Of a stretch of DNA of 46,010 nucleotides, positions 32,028-43,787 are shown one piece after another. Every line of letters begins with the position of its first letter. The first letter of the stretch is position 1. Under the pieces are notes generated by a model. It did not search any database, was not told the DNA's origin, and saw nothing but the letters and a program-made list of their open reading frames with translations. Both the position numbers and the translations under genes were made by a program. This DNA comes from UBA4285 sp050944355 (GTDB lineage: Bacteria; Bacillota; Clostridia; Lachnospirales; Lachnospiraceae): NCBI GenBank assembly GCA_050944355.1, contig JBMNQX010000012.1, positions 1 through 46,010 on the forward strand, in the 5' to 3' direction.

Positions 32028-33554
32028 ATGGAGACGTATACACTTGAGAGTTACATCGGCTTTCTTCGAAGCCTGAATCTCGTGAAAAATGTATTCTGCC
32101 CGCGGGAAATCCTCGGGCGGACAGTCTCGCTTGTCAGCTTCAATTCAAAACAGGTCACGGGGGGAACTCTTTTCGTTGTGAAAGGCACTCATTTCCGTCC
32201 GCAGTATTTGCAGGATGCGGCGGAGGCAGGCGCCTTCTGTTATATTTCTGAGGAGAAGGTGCCGGGGGTGGATCTTCCGTGCGTTCTGGTGACGGATATC
32301 CGTCTCGCGGCCGCGCATCTTGCCCAGAAATTCTACAATGAGCCGTGGAGGCGCCTGAAAGTCACCGGCATCACCGGCACAAAGGGAAAGTCGACGACGG
32401 CATATTTCATCAAGGGGATTCTCGACGCCTGGGAGAAGTCACACGGCAGGCCGGAGACAGCGCTGATTTCCTCTTTTATGACGTATAACGGCGCCGAGCG
32501 GTTTGAGTCTGTGCTTACGACTCCGGAGCCGCTGGATCTGGAGAGACACTTTTACACGGCGGCGGAGCACGGCATCTCCTATGCCACGATGGAAGTGTCC
32601 TCACAGGCCCTGAAATACGACAGGGTCCTGGGCGTTACGTTTGACGCGGCGGTATTCTTAAACATCGGGCACGATCACATCTCTCCGATCGAACATCCGA
32701 CGTGGGAGGACTATTTTTCAAGCAAGCTGAAGATTTTTGATCAGTGCCGCCTGGCGGTTGTAAACCTTGACAGTGATCATGCGCGTGAAATTTTTGACCG
32801 GGCGAAAGAAAAGGCCGGGCGCGTGGTCACATTTTCCATGGAGGATGAGAAGGCGGATGTGTACGGGCATTCGCTGAAAAGAGACGGAGACCGGCAGCAG
32901 TTTCTGGCCCGCATAAACGGGCGGGATGAGTCGTTTGAAATCAGGATGCTGGGAAAGTTCAACGTGTCCAATGCGCTTGCGGCGATTGCGGTGTGTCAGG
33001 CGTACGGCGCCCCGGCGGACTGCATGCGGGAAGGCCTGCAAAGCACGAGGGTTGCCGGGCATATGGATACGTATCACAGCGCGGACGGAAAGATTACGGC
33101 CCTCGTGGACTACGCGCACAATCAGCTGTCGTTTCAGAAGTTGTTCGACACGGTCCGGGAGGATTTTCCCGGGATGAGGAAGGTGATTGTGTTCGGCGCG
33201 CCGGGCGGCAAGGCTCTTGACAGGCGTCAGGGTATGGGTGAGACCGCCGGGAAATACGCGGATTTTGTGTATATCACCGAGGACGATCCGCAGGAAGAGG
33301 ATCCGGCGCAGATCAATGAGCAGATTGCGCAGGCCGTGCGGGCGCAGAACTGCCCGTATGAGATTGTCCCGGACAGAAGAGAAGCCGTCCGCCGGGCTGT
33401 TTTTGACTGCAAGGAGCCGACAGTGATCCTGCTGGCAGGAAGAGGTGAAGAACCGTCTATGAGACGGGGAACGAAGCTGGTTCCGTTCCCCACGGACGGG
33501 GAGCTGATCAGGGAAGTTCTGAAAGAGTACGACCGCCGCAATTCAGGCGCTTGA
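32028..33554 (+). CDS. MurE-like Mur ligase A (L-Lys-type clade features)
   Basis: A 508-residue ATP-dependent amide ligase with all three Mur domains. The N-terminal nucleotide-sugar domain has FNSKQVTGGTLFVVKG (38-53), and the P-loop is GTKGKST (117-123). TTPEPLDLE and MEVSSQAL follow, with Lys233 in YFSSKLKIF at the carbamylated-lysine position; DYAHNQLS (361-368) opens domain 3. Wording and spacing recall streptococcal L-lysine-adding MurE. The amino-acid motif is DDPQ (419-422) instead of DNPR, and GKGHE is replaced by GRGEE (471-475). It may add a basic amino acid to UDP-MurNAc-dipeptide or to a glycan precursor. Its position, after an ABC exporter, argues for glycan work (inference). 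Confidence 0.82.
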   Translation: METYTLESYIGFLRSLNLVKNVFCPREILGRTVSLVSFNSKQVTGGTLFVVKGTHFRPQYLQDAAEAGAFCYISEEKVPGVDLPCVLVTDIRLAAAHLAQKFYNEPWRRLKVTGITGTKGKSTTAYFIKGILDAWEKSHGRPETALISSFMTYNGAERFESVLTTPEPLDLERHFYTAAEHGISYATMEVSSQALKYDRVLGVTFDAAVFLNIGHDHISPIEHPTWEDYFSSKLKIFDQCRLAVVNLDSDHAREIFDRAKEKAGRVVTFSMEDEKADVYGHSLKRDGDRQQFLARINGRDESFEIRMLGKFNVSNALAAIAVCQAYGAPADCMREGLQSTRVAGHMDTYHSADGKITALVDYAHNQLSFQKLFDTVREDFPGMRKVIVFGAPGGKALDRRQGMGETAGKYADFVYITEDDPQEEDPAQINEQIAQAVRAQNCPYEIVPDRREAVRRAVFDCKEPTVILLAGRGEEPSMRRGTKLVPFPTDGELIREVLKEYDRRNSGA

Positions 33555-33579
33555 AAGAAAGGATGAAGGCAAAAGTACG

Positions 33580-34632
33580 ATGTCCGTAAGAAAAAAAGTT
33601 CTGCGGTTTGTCGCGTTTTTCGCGGTGTTCTTTTTACTGGTGAAGGGCTGCGATTACGTGTTCATGCCGTACGGAGTTACGGAATTCTTACTGCGCAATG
33701 TAGGCAAGGAGGACGAAGATTACGACTTTATCATCGTCGGATCGTCTCACGCGGCGTATGCGTACGATCCGCAGGTGATCTCGGATTCACTGGATGTCAA
33801 CGCGTATACGCTGGCGGTTCCGGGCGAGACGGTCAATCAGAGTATAGATGTGATAAAGTACGCCATCGAGACGAATCACGTCAAGACGGTGCTTTTTGAT
33901 GTGGACTGGCAGTATTTCTGGAATGAAGAGACGGAGAGCGGCCAGCTGTACGAGACGAAATATTACGCTGTCACGCCGATGTCTGAGACGAAAATCTCGG
34001 AATTGTTCCGGAACTGCAGCACATACGATATCCGTGGGGCGATTTCCGGCGCCTCGATATATCAGCTGACGCTCAGGGAAATCTGCCATAACCTGTACGT
34101 GAAATCCACAGATTCCTATAAGAATGCCACCGTCGACGAGGTGAACAAAAAGGGAATGCCGGACAACTATCAGGGACGCGGGTGGTTTTCGGCGCCGGAC
34201 ATGACGGAAGATCCGGGCGGAAAGGATTATGTCGACTCGATGGTCGATGAATCCCAGTCGGAATTCGCCCAGGTGCAGCTGGAAAAAATGGCTGAAATCA
34301 AAAATCTCTGCGATGCACACGGCGTCAGACTGGTGTGCTTCTCGGTTCCCACGACGCCGTATGCGGAGTCGGTCTGGGATCTCGATAATATCCACACCCA
34401 GCTCGCGTCGTACTTCGACAGTGTCGGGATAGAATGGTATGACGGATATTATCTGAAACAGAGCGTATTCCCGCGTACCAACACAGACTTCCGGGATCTG
34501 GAGGGCCATATAACCGGCAGCGCCGGCAGCCGCTACACGCAGGTCGTGGCTGAAATCATACAGAAAGTGGCTGACGGGACGTATGTAGAATCCGATTATT
34601 TTGAGACAATGCCGGGGGTGGACACGCAATGA
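33580..34632 (+). CDS. Membrane-anchored SGNH-like protein, MBOAT partner
   Basis: A 350-residue protein with one N-terminal membrane helix (about residues 7-23) and a large extracytoplasmic domain. GSSHA (54-58) matches the nucleophile turn of SGNH/GDSL and DltD/AlgX-like proteins, and a late DLEGH motif (about 305-310) can supply the Asp/His pair. It overlaps the MBOAT gene by four bases, as expected for MBOAT-SGNH acyl-transfer pairs that O-acylate surface polymers. It would accept or pass on an acyl group outside the membrane (inference from family). Activity is not certain, since some partners are only scaffolds. Confidence 0.72.
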   Translation: MSVRKKVLRFVAFFAVFFLLVKGCDYVFMPYGVTEFLLRNVGKEDEDYDFIIVGSSHAAYAYDPQVISDSLDVNAYTLAVPGETVNQSIDVIKYAIETNHVKTVLFDVDWQYFWNEETESGQLYETKYYAVTPMSETKISELFRNCSTYDIRGAISGASIYQLTLREICHNLYVKSTDSYKNATVDEVNKKGMPDNYQGRGWFSAPDMTEDPGGKDYVDSMVDESQSEFAQVQLEKMAEIKNLCDAHGVRLVCFSVPTTPYAESVWDLDNIHTQLASYFDSVGIEWYDGYYLKQSVFPRTNTDFRDLEGHITGSAGSRYTQVVAEIIQKVADGTYVESDYFETMPGVDTQ

Positions 34633-36227
34633 GTTTTACAACAGTATCCTGGTTCTTTTTCCTGGCAGCGGGGCTTCTGATCTATTACCTTCTGCCGGGG
34701 CGCCTCAGGCGTTTCCAGTGGGTTGTTCTTCTGGCGATGAGCTTCTTCTATCTGAGCACGTTCAGCTGGAAAGGCATCGTTCTGCTGCTCATTACCACCG
34801 CCGGAACGTACGCAGGCGGCCGCGCGCTGGATCATCTGAACAAAGTCGAGAGCGAAACGGTCGCGGCGAACAAGAAGGTGTGGCCGCGCGAACAGCGGAA
34901 AGCCTACCGGGCCTCCATGAAGAAGAAAAAGAAGACGGTTCTGATTCTTCTCCTGCTGTACGTTTTCGGAATCCTTGCCGTCATCAAGTACACCGGTTTC
35001 GTCGTGGAAAATGTGAACGCGATCCTGTCCGCGCTTGGCCGCGGCACGCTCACTGTCCCGGAGATAGCTCTGCCGCTCGGCATCTCATTTTACACGTTCC
35101 AGTCCGCCTCTTATCTGATCGATCTGTACAACGGCAAAATCGAGGCGCAGAAAAATTTCGGAAAGCTGACGCTTTTCGTGTGTTTTTTCCCGCAGCTGAT
35201 GCAGGGACCGATCGGACGCTTTGACCGTCTGGAACCACAGCTGATCGCAGAGCACCGTTTTGATTTTGACAACTTCGAGTTCGGACTGATCCGCATCGGA
35301 TGGGGTCTGTTCAAGAAAATGGTTCTGGCTGACCGCGCGGGCTATGTGACGACAAATGTCTTTTCTTCCGGCGTTGGCAATTATCACGGATTTCAGATTG
35401 TGGTCGGCATTCTGATGTACTCGATTCAGCTGTATGCGGATTTCTCCGGCGGCATCGACATCGTCATCGGAGCGGCGCAGATGTTCGGCATCACGATGGA
35501 CGAGAACTTCCGACAGCCGTATTTCTCCACGTCGATCAGTGATTTCTGGCGCAGATGGCACATCACGCTGGGCACCTGGATGAAAGATTACATCTTTTAC
35601 CCGTTCTCTCTGAGCAAGAGCATGAGTAAGCTCGGTCACTGGGCCGGCAAGAAGCTCGGGCGCTTCGGAAGAGGGCTTCCGATCGCGCTGGGCGATCTTC
35701 TGGTGTTCTTCGTGGTCGGCATCTGGCACGGTGCGGCCTGGAAGTACATCATCTATGGAATTTACAACGGCGGAATCATGGCATTTTCCAGCTTTATGGC
35801 ACCGCTGTACCGCTCCGGGTTTAAGAAGTTCCACATCAACCCGAAGTCGAAGGGCTGGCATATTTTCCAGATCATCCGCACGTTTATTCTGGTGCAGATC
35901 AGCTGGTACTTTGACATTCCGAACAATCTTACGGAGAGTAATCTCGCGCTGAAGCTGACATTTACTTCGCCGTCGCTGTCCCAGTTCACGAACGGCGACA
36001 TCGCGGCACTCGGTCTTGGCAAGACGGATTATCTGATTCTGCTTGTCGGATGTCTGGCGGTGTTCTTCGTCAGTCTGTACAAAGAGCGGACGAAGAAAGA
36101 TGTCAGAACCACTTTGGCGGCCAAACCGCTTGCGCTGCGCTGGGCGCTGTACCTGATGATGCTGCTCGCGATCATCGTGCTCGGATGGGCAAAACAGACG
36201 AGCGGATTTATTTACGCAAATTTCTGA
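34629..36227 (+). CDS. MBOAT-family O-acyltransferase (AlgI/DltB-like)
   Basis: A 532-residue polytopic membrane acyltransferase with about ten hydrophobic helices. The core is FYTFQSASYLIDLYNGK, FFPQLMQGPIGRF and ISDFWRRWHITLGTWMKDYI, with a histidine at 311. The catalytic His367 is in GIWHGAAWKYIIYG. MBOAT proteins move acyl groups, usually acetyl, across or at the membrane for polysaccharide or teichoic acid modification. It overlaps the SGNH-like gene by four bases and precedes the second Mur ligase by 16. A charged cytosolic stretch lies at about residues 76-98 between early helices. The acyl donor is unknown. Confidence 0.93.
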   Translation: MSFTTVSWFFFLAAGLLIYYLLPGRLRRFQWVVLLAMSFFYLSTFSWKGIVLLLITTAGTYAGGRALDHLNKVESETVAANKKVWPREQRKAYRASMKKKKKTVLILLLLYVFGILAVIKYTGFVVENVNAILSALGRGTLTVPEIALPLGISFYTFQSASYLIDLYNGKIEAQKNFGKLTLFVCFFPQLMQGPIGRFDRLEPQLIAEHRFDFDNFEFGLIRIGWGLFKKMVLADRAGYVTTNVFSSGVGNYHGFQIVVGILMYSIQLYADFSGGIDIVIGAAQMFGITMDENFRQPYFSTSISDFWRRWHITLGTWMKDYIFYPFSLSKSMSKLGHWAGKKLGRFGRGLPIALGDLLVFFVVGIWHGAAWKYIIYGIYNGGIMAFSSFMAPLYRSGFKKFHINPKSKGWHIFQIIRTFILVQISWYFDIPNNLTESNLALKLTFTSPSLSQFTNGDIAALGLGKTDYLILLVGCLAVFFVSLYKERTKKDVRTTLAAKPLALRWALYLMMLLAIIVLGWAKQTSGFIYANF

Positions 36228-36243
36228 AGAGGGAAAAGTCTGC

Positions 36244-37644
36244 ATGAAGATCTGTATCGATTCGAGAAAAGTAGAAAAAGGGGATGTGTTTTTCTGCATG
36301 CCGGGGTTCGTCACGGACGGACACCGTTTTGCCGGCATGGCGGCGGACCGGGGCGCGTCGGTCATCGTCTATCAGGATGAGCTGCCGGAAGCGGAGAGTG
36401 ACGGCGTGTGCTATATCCGTGTTCCGAATGTCGTGAAAGCTCTGAATGAAGCCTGCGATTCGTTTTACGGCCACCCGAGTCATCATATGAAGGTTTTCGG
36501 TGTGACGGGGACGAGCGGCAAGACTACGACCGCGAGCTTTATCAGCCAGATTTTCGGCCATCGGATGCCCTGCAGCCTGATCGGGAGCACCGGCATTTCC
36601 TTTGAGGGAAAGAGCTATGCGACCGGGCTTTCCACACCGGAACCGGTGACGCTTCAGAAGGCTCTGAAAACGATGCTGGATAACGGCGTTAAGGCCGCCG
36701 CGCTCGAAGTTTCCGCCCACGCTCTGTATGAGGGGCGGGCAGCGGGTGTTGATTTTGACGTCGCGGTGTTCACGGATTTGTCTGAGGATCATCTGGATTT
36801 CTTCGGAACCATGGACAATTATTTTGATGCAAAAAAGTCGCTTTTCCGCGGCCTGAAGGGAAGCGCCGCGGCAGTGCTCAACATCGATTCCAGGTATTAC
36901 GGCGATCTCGCCGCCGCGACAAAAGCCAGGGTTGTGTCCTATGGCATTCTCCACGAGGCGGATTACCGGGCAGAGGATATTACCCGGCAGGACGGGGAAT
37001 GCACGTTCAGGCTTCGCCACGGGAACCGGGAAGAGACGGTGAAGACCGGGCTTCTGGCGGATTTTGACATCTATAACCTGCTGGGCGCCGTTGCGGCCTG
37101 TGTGGAAGGTGGCATGCCGTTTAAGGAAGCGGCAGCGGCTGCGTCGCAGGTAAAGCCTGTGCGCGGGCGCATGCAGCGGATCCGTGAGGGCCAGCCGTTT
37201 GAGGTCATTGTGGATTACGCACACACGCCGAAAGGTTTTGAGGATGCATTTGCCATCGGGAAAACGCTGCTGAAAGAGGGCGGACGTCTGACGGTCGTGT
37301 TTGGTGACGACGGCGGCCGGGACGAGGCGAGACGAAAGCAGCTCGGGCGCGCGGCGGATACGGCCTGTGACCGTGTGATTCTCACGATGGGAGACCCGGG
37401 CGACGAGGACCCGGACGAGATTGCAGGACAGATCGAGTCCGGCATGGAAGGCCGGGCGGAGCGCACATACATCCGTGACCGGGCTGAGGCGGTCAAAACG
37501 GCGCTGCGAGAGTGCCGGCCGGGCGATGTGCTTCTGATACTGGGGCGCGGCGGCGACGGGGACATCCGGTCGGGCAGCCGGGTGATTTCCTACCCGGGCG
37601 ACGATGTGCTCGTTTCCGGGACACTCAGGCAGCCGGAAAGCTGA
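36244..37644 (+). CDS. MurE-like Mur ligase B with altered specificity motifs
   Basis: A 466-residue Mur ligase. It begins almost directly at the conserved DSRKVEKGD (6-14), so the usual N-terminal ~20 residues are missing. The P-loop is GTSGKTTT (89-96). STPEPVTLQ, LEVSAHAL and EDHLDFFGTM are canonical, with carbamylated-lysine candidate Lys197/198. DYAHTPKGFED (324-334) opens domain 3. The meso-DAP motif DNPR is replaced by GDPG (383-386) and GKGHEDY by GRGGDGD (434-440), removing the residues that bind DAP in known MurE. It probably joins another amino acid or acts on another acceptor. It is the last gene of the glycan run, before a terminator. Confidence 0.83.
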   Translation: MKICIDSRKVEKGDVFFCMPGFVTDGHRFAGMAADRGASVIVYQDELPEAESDGVCYIRVPNVVKALNEACDSFYGHPSHHMKVFGVTGTSGKTTTASFISQIFGHRMPCSLIGSTGISFEGKSYATGLSTPEPVTLQKALKTMLDNGVKAAALEVSAHALYEGRAAGVDFDVAVFTDLSEDHLDFFGTMDNYFDAKKSLFRGLKGSAAAVLNIDSRYYGDLAAATKARVVSYGILHEADYRAEDITRQDGECTFRLRHGNREETVKTGLLADFDIYNLLGAVAACVEGGMPFKEAAAAASQVKPVRGRMQRIREGQPFEVIVDYAHTPKGFEDAFAIGKTLLKEGGRLTVVFGDDGGRDEARRKQLGRAADTACDRVILTMGDPGDEDPDEIAGQIESGMEGRAERTYIRDRAEAVKTALRECRPGDVLLILGRGGDGDIRSGSRVISYPGDDVLVSGTLRQPES

Positions 37645-37649
37645 AAGAC

Positions 37650-37698
37650 GAAAAAACTCCCGCCGGCAGGCAAAGTGCCTGTGGCGGGAGTCTTGTTT
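37650..37698. terminator. Bidirectional terminator ending the glycan run
   Basis: A 9-bp outer stem (ACTCCCGCC at 37656-37664, GGCGGGAGT at 37683-37691) with an inner CAGGCA/TGCCTG stem is followed by CTTGTTT on the plus strand and TTTTTTCG on the minus strand. It closes both the glycan transcript and the convergent sugar kinase gene. Confidence 0.88.
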
Positions 37699-37709
37699 CA
37701 CAGAACAGA

Positions 37710-38735
37710 TCAGCGGGCCATTTCGGTGTGAACCGTACTCTTGTGGTCGGCGATGACGCCTTCGAGCTCGGTGCGGTCGCTGGTCGGAAGATCGCCGGGA
37801 ACGGTGTTCTTGACGGCACTCGCGGCGTCGCCGAATTCGACCGCGCGCTGGATATTCTCCGGGTCGGAGAGCAGAGCGTAGAGAACGCCGCCCACATACG
37901 CGTCGCCGGAACCGATGCGGTCGACGACCTCGATGTTGTGGTATGGGTCTTCGGTGTAATACTGGTCGCTGCGCGCGTCGTAGATGACAGAGCCGAATGT
38001 GTGAATCTTCGGGCTGTGGACAATGCGCTGCGTGGAGGCGACGATGCGGATCGGATATTCCTGCGTGAAGCTCTTCATGATCGAGTGCAGATCGCCGGTC
38101 TTCTTGAATGTCAGCTGCGCCGTGCTCTCAGAGCAGAAGAAGATGTCGACGTACGGCAGAATGCCCTCGATCGTGCGGCGGGCCTCCTCACCGGTCCACA
38201 GATTGGCGCGGTAGTTTACGTCGAATGAAATCAGAGCGCCGGCTTCCTTGAAGCGCTTGATCATCTCGATCGCGGTCTCCCGGGACTGTTGGCTCAGCGC
38301 GAGTGTGATGCCGCTGGTGTGGAACATTCTCGCCGACGCGTACAGAGAGTCGGAATATTCGCTGAGCGCGATCTTATTGAACGAAGAATGCTTCCGGTCG
38401 TAGACAATGCGCGGCTTCTTCGGATACGAGCCGCTCTCGTAGTAGTACAGGCCGACGCGCGCGTCCGGTGAAGTGTCCCAGACAAGATAGTCGTCGGAAA
38501 CGCCGCAGAAGCGGACACGGTTCTTGACGTAGGTTCCGATATCATTGGCGGGAAGTTTTGAGATGATGCCGGTGCGCAGTCCGGCCAGCGAGACGCCGGT
38601 CAGAACGTTGAGCTCCGCGCCGCCGACCTGTTTTTGAAAGGTCTCGCCCCGTGTCAGCCGGTCCTCCCCCGGAGGGGAAAGACGGAGCATCAGCTCCCCC
38701 ATGGCGACAAGATCGAATTCCTTGTGATTGTTCAT
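37710..38735 (-). CDS. PfkB-family sugar kinase (2-keto-3-deoxygluconate kinase-like)
   Basis: A 341-residue ribokinase-fold kinase. The N-terminal signature is VAMGELMLRLSPPG (10-23) with GGAELNVL, and the catalytic base Asp278 is in the IGSGDAY anion-hole loop (274-280). MGELMLR and VNYRANLWT are typical of 2-keto-3-deoxygluconate kinases, which phosphorylate KDG in uronate degradation. Substrate identity is inferred, and no KDPG aldolase or uronate genes adjoin it. The ATG at 38735 follows AGGAGG; an in-frame ATG eleven codons earlier runs through that ribosome site. It has its own strong promoter and a terminator shared with the glycan run. Confidence 0.85.
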   Translation of the reverse strand: MNNHKEFDLVAMGELMLRLSPPGEDRLTRGETFQKQVGGAELNVLTGVSLAGLRTGIISKLPANDIGTYVKNRVRFCGVSDDYLVWDTSPDARVGLYYYESGSYPKKPRIVYDRKHSSFNKIALSEYSDSLYASARMFHTSGITLALSQQSRETAIEMIKRFKEAGALISFDVNYRANLWTGEEARRTIEGILPYVDIFFCSESTAQLTFKKTGDLHSIMKSFTQEYPIRIVASTQRIVHSPKIHTFGSVIYDARSDQYYTEDPYHNIEVVDRIGSGDAYVGGVLYALLSDPENIQRAVEFGDAASAVKNTVPGDLPTSDRTELEGVIADHKSTVHTEMAR

Positions 38736-38801
38736 GTTTTCCTCCTGAATGGATAATCCGGCACCCAAGGCGAACAGGAGCCGGCTGCTGTATCTTCTTA
38801 C

Positions 38802-38830
38802 ATTATAGTGATTTCGGCCCTCGTGTTCAA
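38802..38830 (-). promoter_or_regulatory. Promoter of the sugar kinase gene
   Basis: On the minus strand TTGAAC (38830-38825) and a perfect TATAAT (38807-38802) are 17 bases apart. The start would be near 38795, giving a leader of about 60 bases. Confidence 0.7.
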
Positions 38831-38850
38831 TCCGCAGGGGCCGCTGTTTG

Positions 38851-38859
38851 TGGTATGAT
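38851..38859 (+). promoter_or_regulatory. Extended -10 candidate for uvrB
   Basis: TGGTATGAT carries the TGn extension and a -10 hexamer about 47 bases before the uvrB ATG. No -35 is evident at the standard distance. I looked for a GAAC-N4-GTTC-type LexA box nearby and found none. Confidence 0.35.
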
Positions 38860-38905
38860 TACCTGACACGGCACTCATGTGTTTTCGCGATTGAGGACAG
38901 AAGAG

Positions 38906-40900
38906 ATGGGAAAATTCGTACTTCACTCTGACTATAAACCGACCGGCGACCAGCCTCAGGCCATTGAGGCGCTCAGCCGCGGCTTTCTCGAGGGCAATCA
39001 GTTTGAGACTCTCGAAGGCGTCACCGGGTCCGGCAAAACATTTACCATGGCAAATGTGATCGAGCGCGTCCAGAAGCCGACGCTGATCATGTCTCACAAC
39101 AAGACGCTGGCGGCCCAGCTCTACAGCGAGATGAAAGAATTCTTTCCGGAAAACGCGGTCGAGTTCTTCGTCTCATACTACGATTACTATCAGCCGGAGG
39201 CGTACGTGCCGCAGAGCGACACGTACATCGCCAAGGACTCGGCGATAAACGACGAGATCGACAAGCTGAGGCATTCCGCTGTGGCGGCGCTCTCCGAGCG
39301 AAATGACGTGATCATCGTCGCGTCGGTCTCCTGCATCTACGGACTGGGCGAGCCGATCGACTACCGGACGCAGGCTGTGAGCCTGAGACCCGGCATGGAG
39401 ATGGACAGGGATGATCTGCTCCGCCGCCTGATCGACATTCAGTACACGAGAAATGAGCAGGATTTCAAACGGTCGACGTTCCGGGTTCACGGGGACACCG
39501 TCGAGGTGTATCCGCCCGGCTCCTCGGGCGACGCGTACCGGATTGAGTTTTTCGGCGACGAGATCGACCGGATCTGTCAGACGGACGCATTGACCGGCGA
39601 GGTCAGGGCCGAGCTCGACAACGTCGTGCTGTTCCCGGCTTCGCTCTACGTCGTCGACAAAGAAAAGATGGCGAAGGCAATTGACCGGATCCGGAAAGAA
39701 CTGGCGGAGCAGGTGGCATTTTTCAAGAAGAACGACCGTCTGCTCGAGGCTCAGCGGATCGAGGAGCGCACGAATTATGACATCGAGATGATGCAGGAGA
39801 CCGGCTTCTGCTCGGGCATCGAGAACTACTCGGCGCCGCTGGAAGGGCGGAAGCGGGGCACGCCTCCGTATACTTTGCTTGACTACTTTCCGAAGGATTA
39901 CCTGATCATTGTGGACGAGTCGCACATCACGCTGCCGCAGGTCCGCGGCATGTACCACGGCGATCAGCAGCGCAAGAAGACGCTGGTGGACTACGGCTTC
40001 CGCCTGCCGTCGGCGCTCGACAACCGGCCGCTCTCTTTTGACGAGTTCGAGAGCAGGATCAATCAGATGATGTTCGTGTCGGCGACACCGGGCCCTTATG
40101 AGGCGGAGCATGAGCTTCTGCGCGCCGAGCAGGTGCTGCGCCCGACCGGACTGCTGGACCCGGAGGTCTTCGTGCGCCCGGTAAAGGGGCAGATCGACGA
40201 TCTGGTGGCGGAAATTCACAAAGAGACGGAAAAACACAACAAGGTTCTGGTCACGACGCTGACGAAGAAGATGGCCGAGGATCTGACAAAATATCTGAAA
40301 GAGCTCGGCATCCGGGTCAACTATCTCCACGCGGACATCGACACGATGGAGCGGCAGAAGATCATCCGGGACATGCGGCTGGACGGTTTCGACGTTCTGG
40401 TCGGCATCAATCTGCTGCGCGAGGGCCTCGACATACCGGAAATCAGCCTGGTGGCGATTCTGGACGCGGACAAGGAAGGTTTCCTGCGCACAGAGACTTC
40501 CCTGATTCAGACGATAGGGCGCGCGGCGAGAAATGCCGACGGACATGTCATCATGTACGCCGACAAGGTCACCGACGCCATGAAGTCCGCGATCGAAAAA
40601 ACCAATCGGCGGCGGAAGATTCAGCAGGAGTATAATGAGAAACACGGCATCACGCCGCAGACGATCCGCAAGGCCGTCCGCGACCTGATCTCAATCAGCC
40701 ACGCGGCCGAGGACACGGGCGACTCCGGGAAACTCGCCAAGGACATGGAGTCCATGAGCGACAAGGAACTGAAAGCTCTGAAGAGCAAGGTCGAAAAGAA
40801 CATGCACCGGGCCGCCGCCGAACTCAACTTCGAGGAGGCCGCGAGACTGCGCGATCAGATGATCGAAATCAACAAGTACCTGTACGAAGAAAGGAAGTAA
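38906..40900 (+). CDS. uvrB: Excinuclease ABC subunit B
   Basis: A 664-residue damage-verifying helicase-like subunit of nucleotide excision repair. The P-loop is GVTGSGKTFTMAN, and YYDYYQPEAYVPQSDTYI forms the DNA-gripping beta-hairpin. Helicase motifs DESHITLPQVRGMYHGD, FVSATPGPYE and GINLLREGLDIPEISLV are intact. The C-terminal UVR domain, which contacts UvrC, spans the last ~40 residues (LNFEEAARLRDQMIEI). The ATG at 38906 is chosen over one nine codons earlier because MGKFVLHSDYKPTGDQPQAI matches the family start. uvrA follows after seven bases. Confidence 0.97.
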   Translation: MGKFVLHSDYKPTGDQPQAIEALSRGFLEGNQFETLEGVTGSGKTFTMANVIERVQKPTLIMSHNKTLAAQLYSEMKEFFPENAVEFFVSYYDYYQPEAYVPQSDTYIAKDSAINDEIDKLRHSAVAALSERNDVIIVASVSCIYGLGEPIDYRTQAVSLRPGMEMDRDDLLRRLIDIQYTRNEQDFKRSTFRVHGDTVEVYPPGSSGDAYRIEFFGDEIDRICQTDALTGEVRAELDNVVLFPASLYVVDKEKMAKAIDRIRKELAEQVAFFKKNDRLLEAQRIEERTNYDIEMMQETGFCSGIENYSAPLEGRKRGTPPYTLLDYFPKDYLIIVDESHITLPQVRGMYHGDQQRKKTLVDYGFRLPSALDNRPLSFDEFESRINQMMFVSATPGPYEAEHELLRAEQVLRPTGLLDPEVFVRPVKGQIDDLVAEIHKETEKHNKVLVTTLTKKMAEDLTKYLKELGIRVNYLHADIDTMERQKIIRDMRLDGFDVLVGINLLREGLDIPEISLVAILDADKEGFLRTETSLIQTIGRAARNADGHVIMYADKVTDAMKSAIEKTNRRRKIQQEYNEKHGITPQTIRKAVRDLISISHAAEDTGDSGKLAKDMESMSDKELKALKSKVEKNMHRAAAELNFEEAARLRDQMIEINKYLYEERK

Positions 40901-40907
40901 CATTTCC

Positions 40908-43783
<2,876 letters not shown>

Positions 43784-43787
<4 letters not shown>

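Noticed and set aside
34601..35224. A 207-codon plus-strand frame overlapping the start of the MBOAT gene
   Set aside because: It is out of frame with the conserved MBOAT coding region, has no homologous motif, and contradicts the four-base overlap of the genuine start.
38860..38905. A LexA/SOS box ahead of uvrB
   Set aside because: No GAAC-N4-GTTC-type site was found between the candidate -10 and the start codon or just upstream of it.
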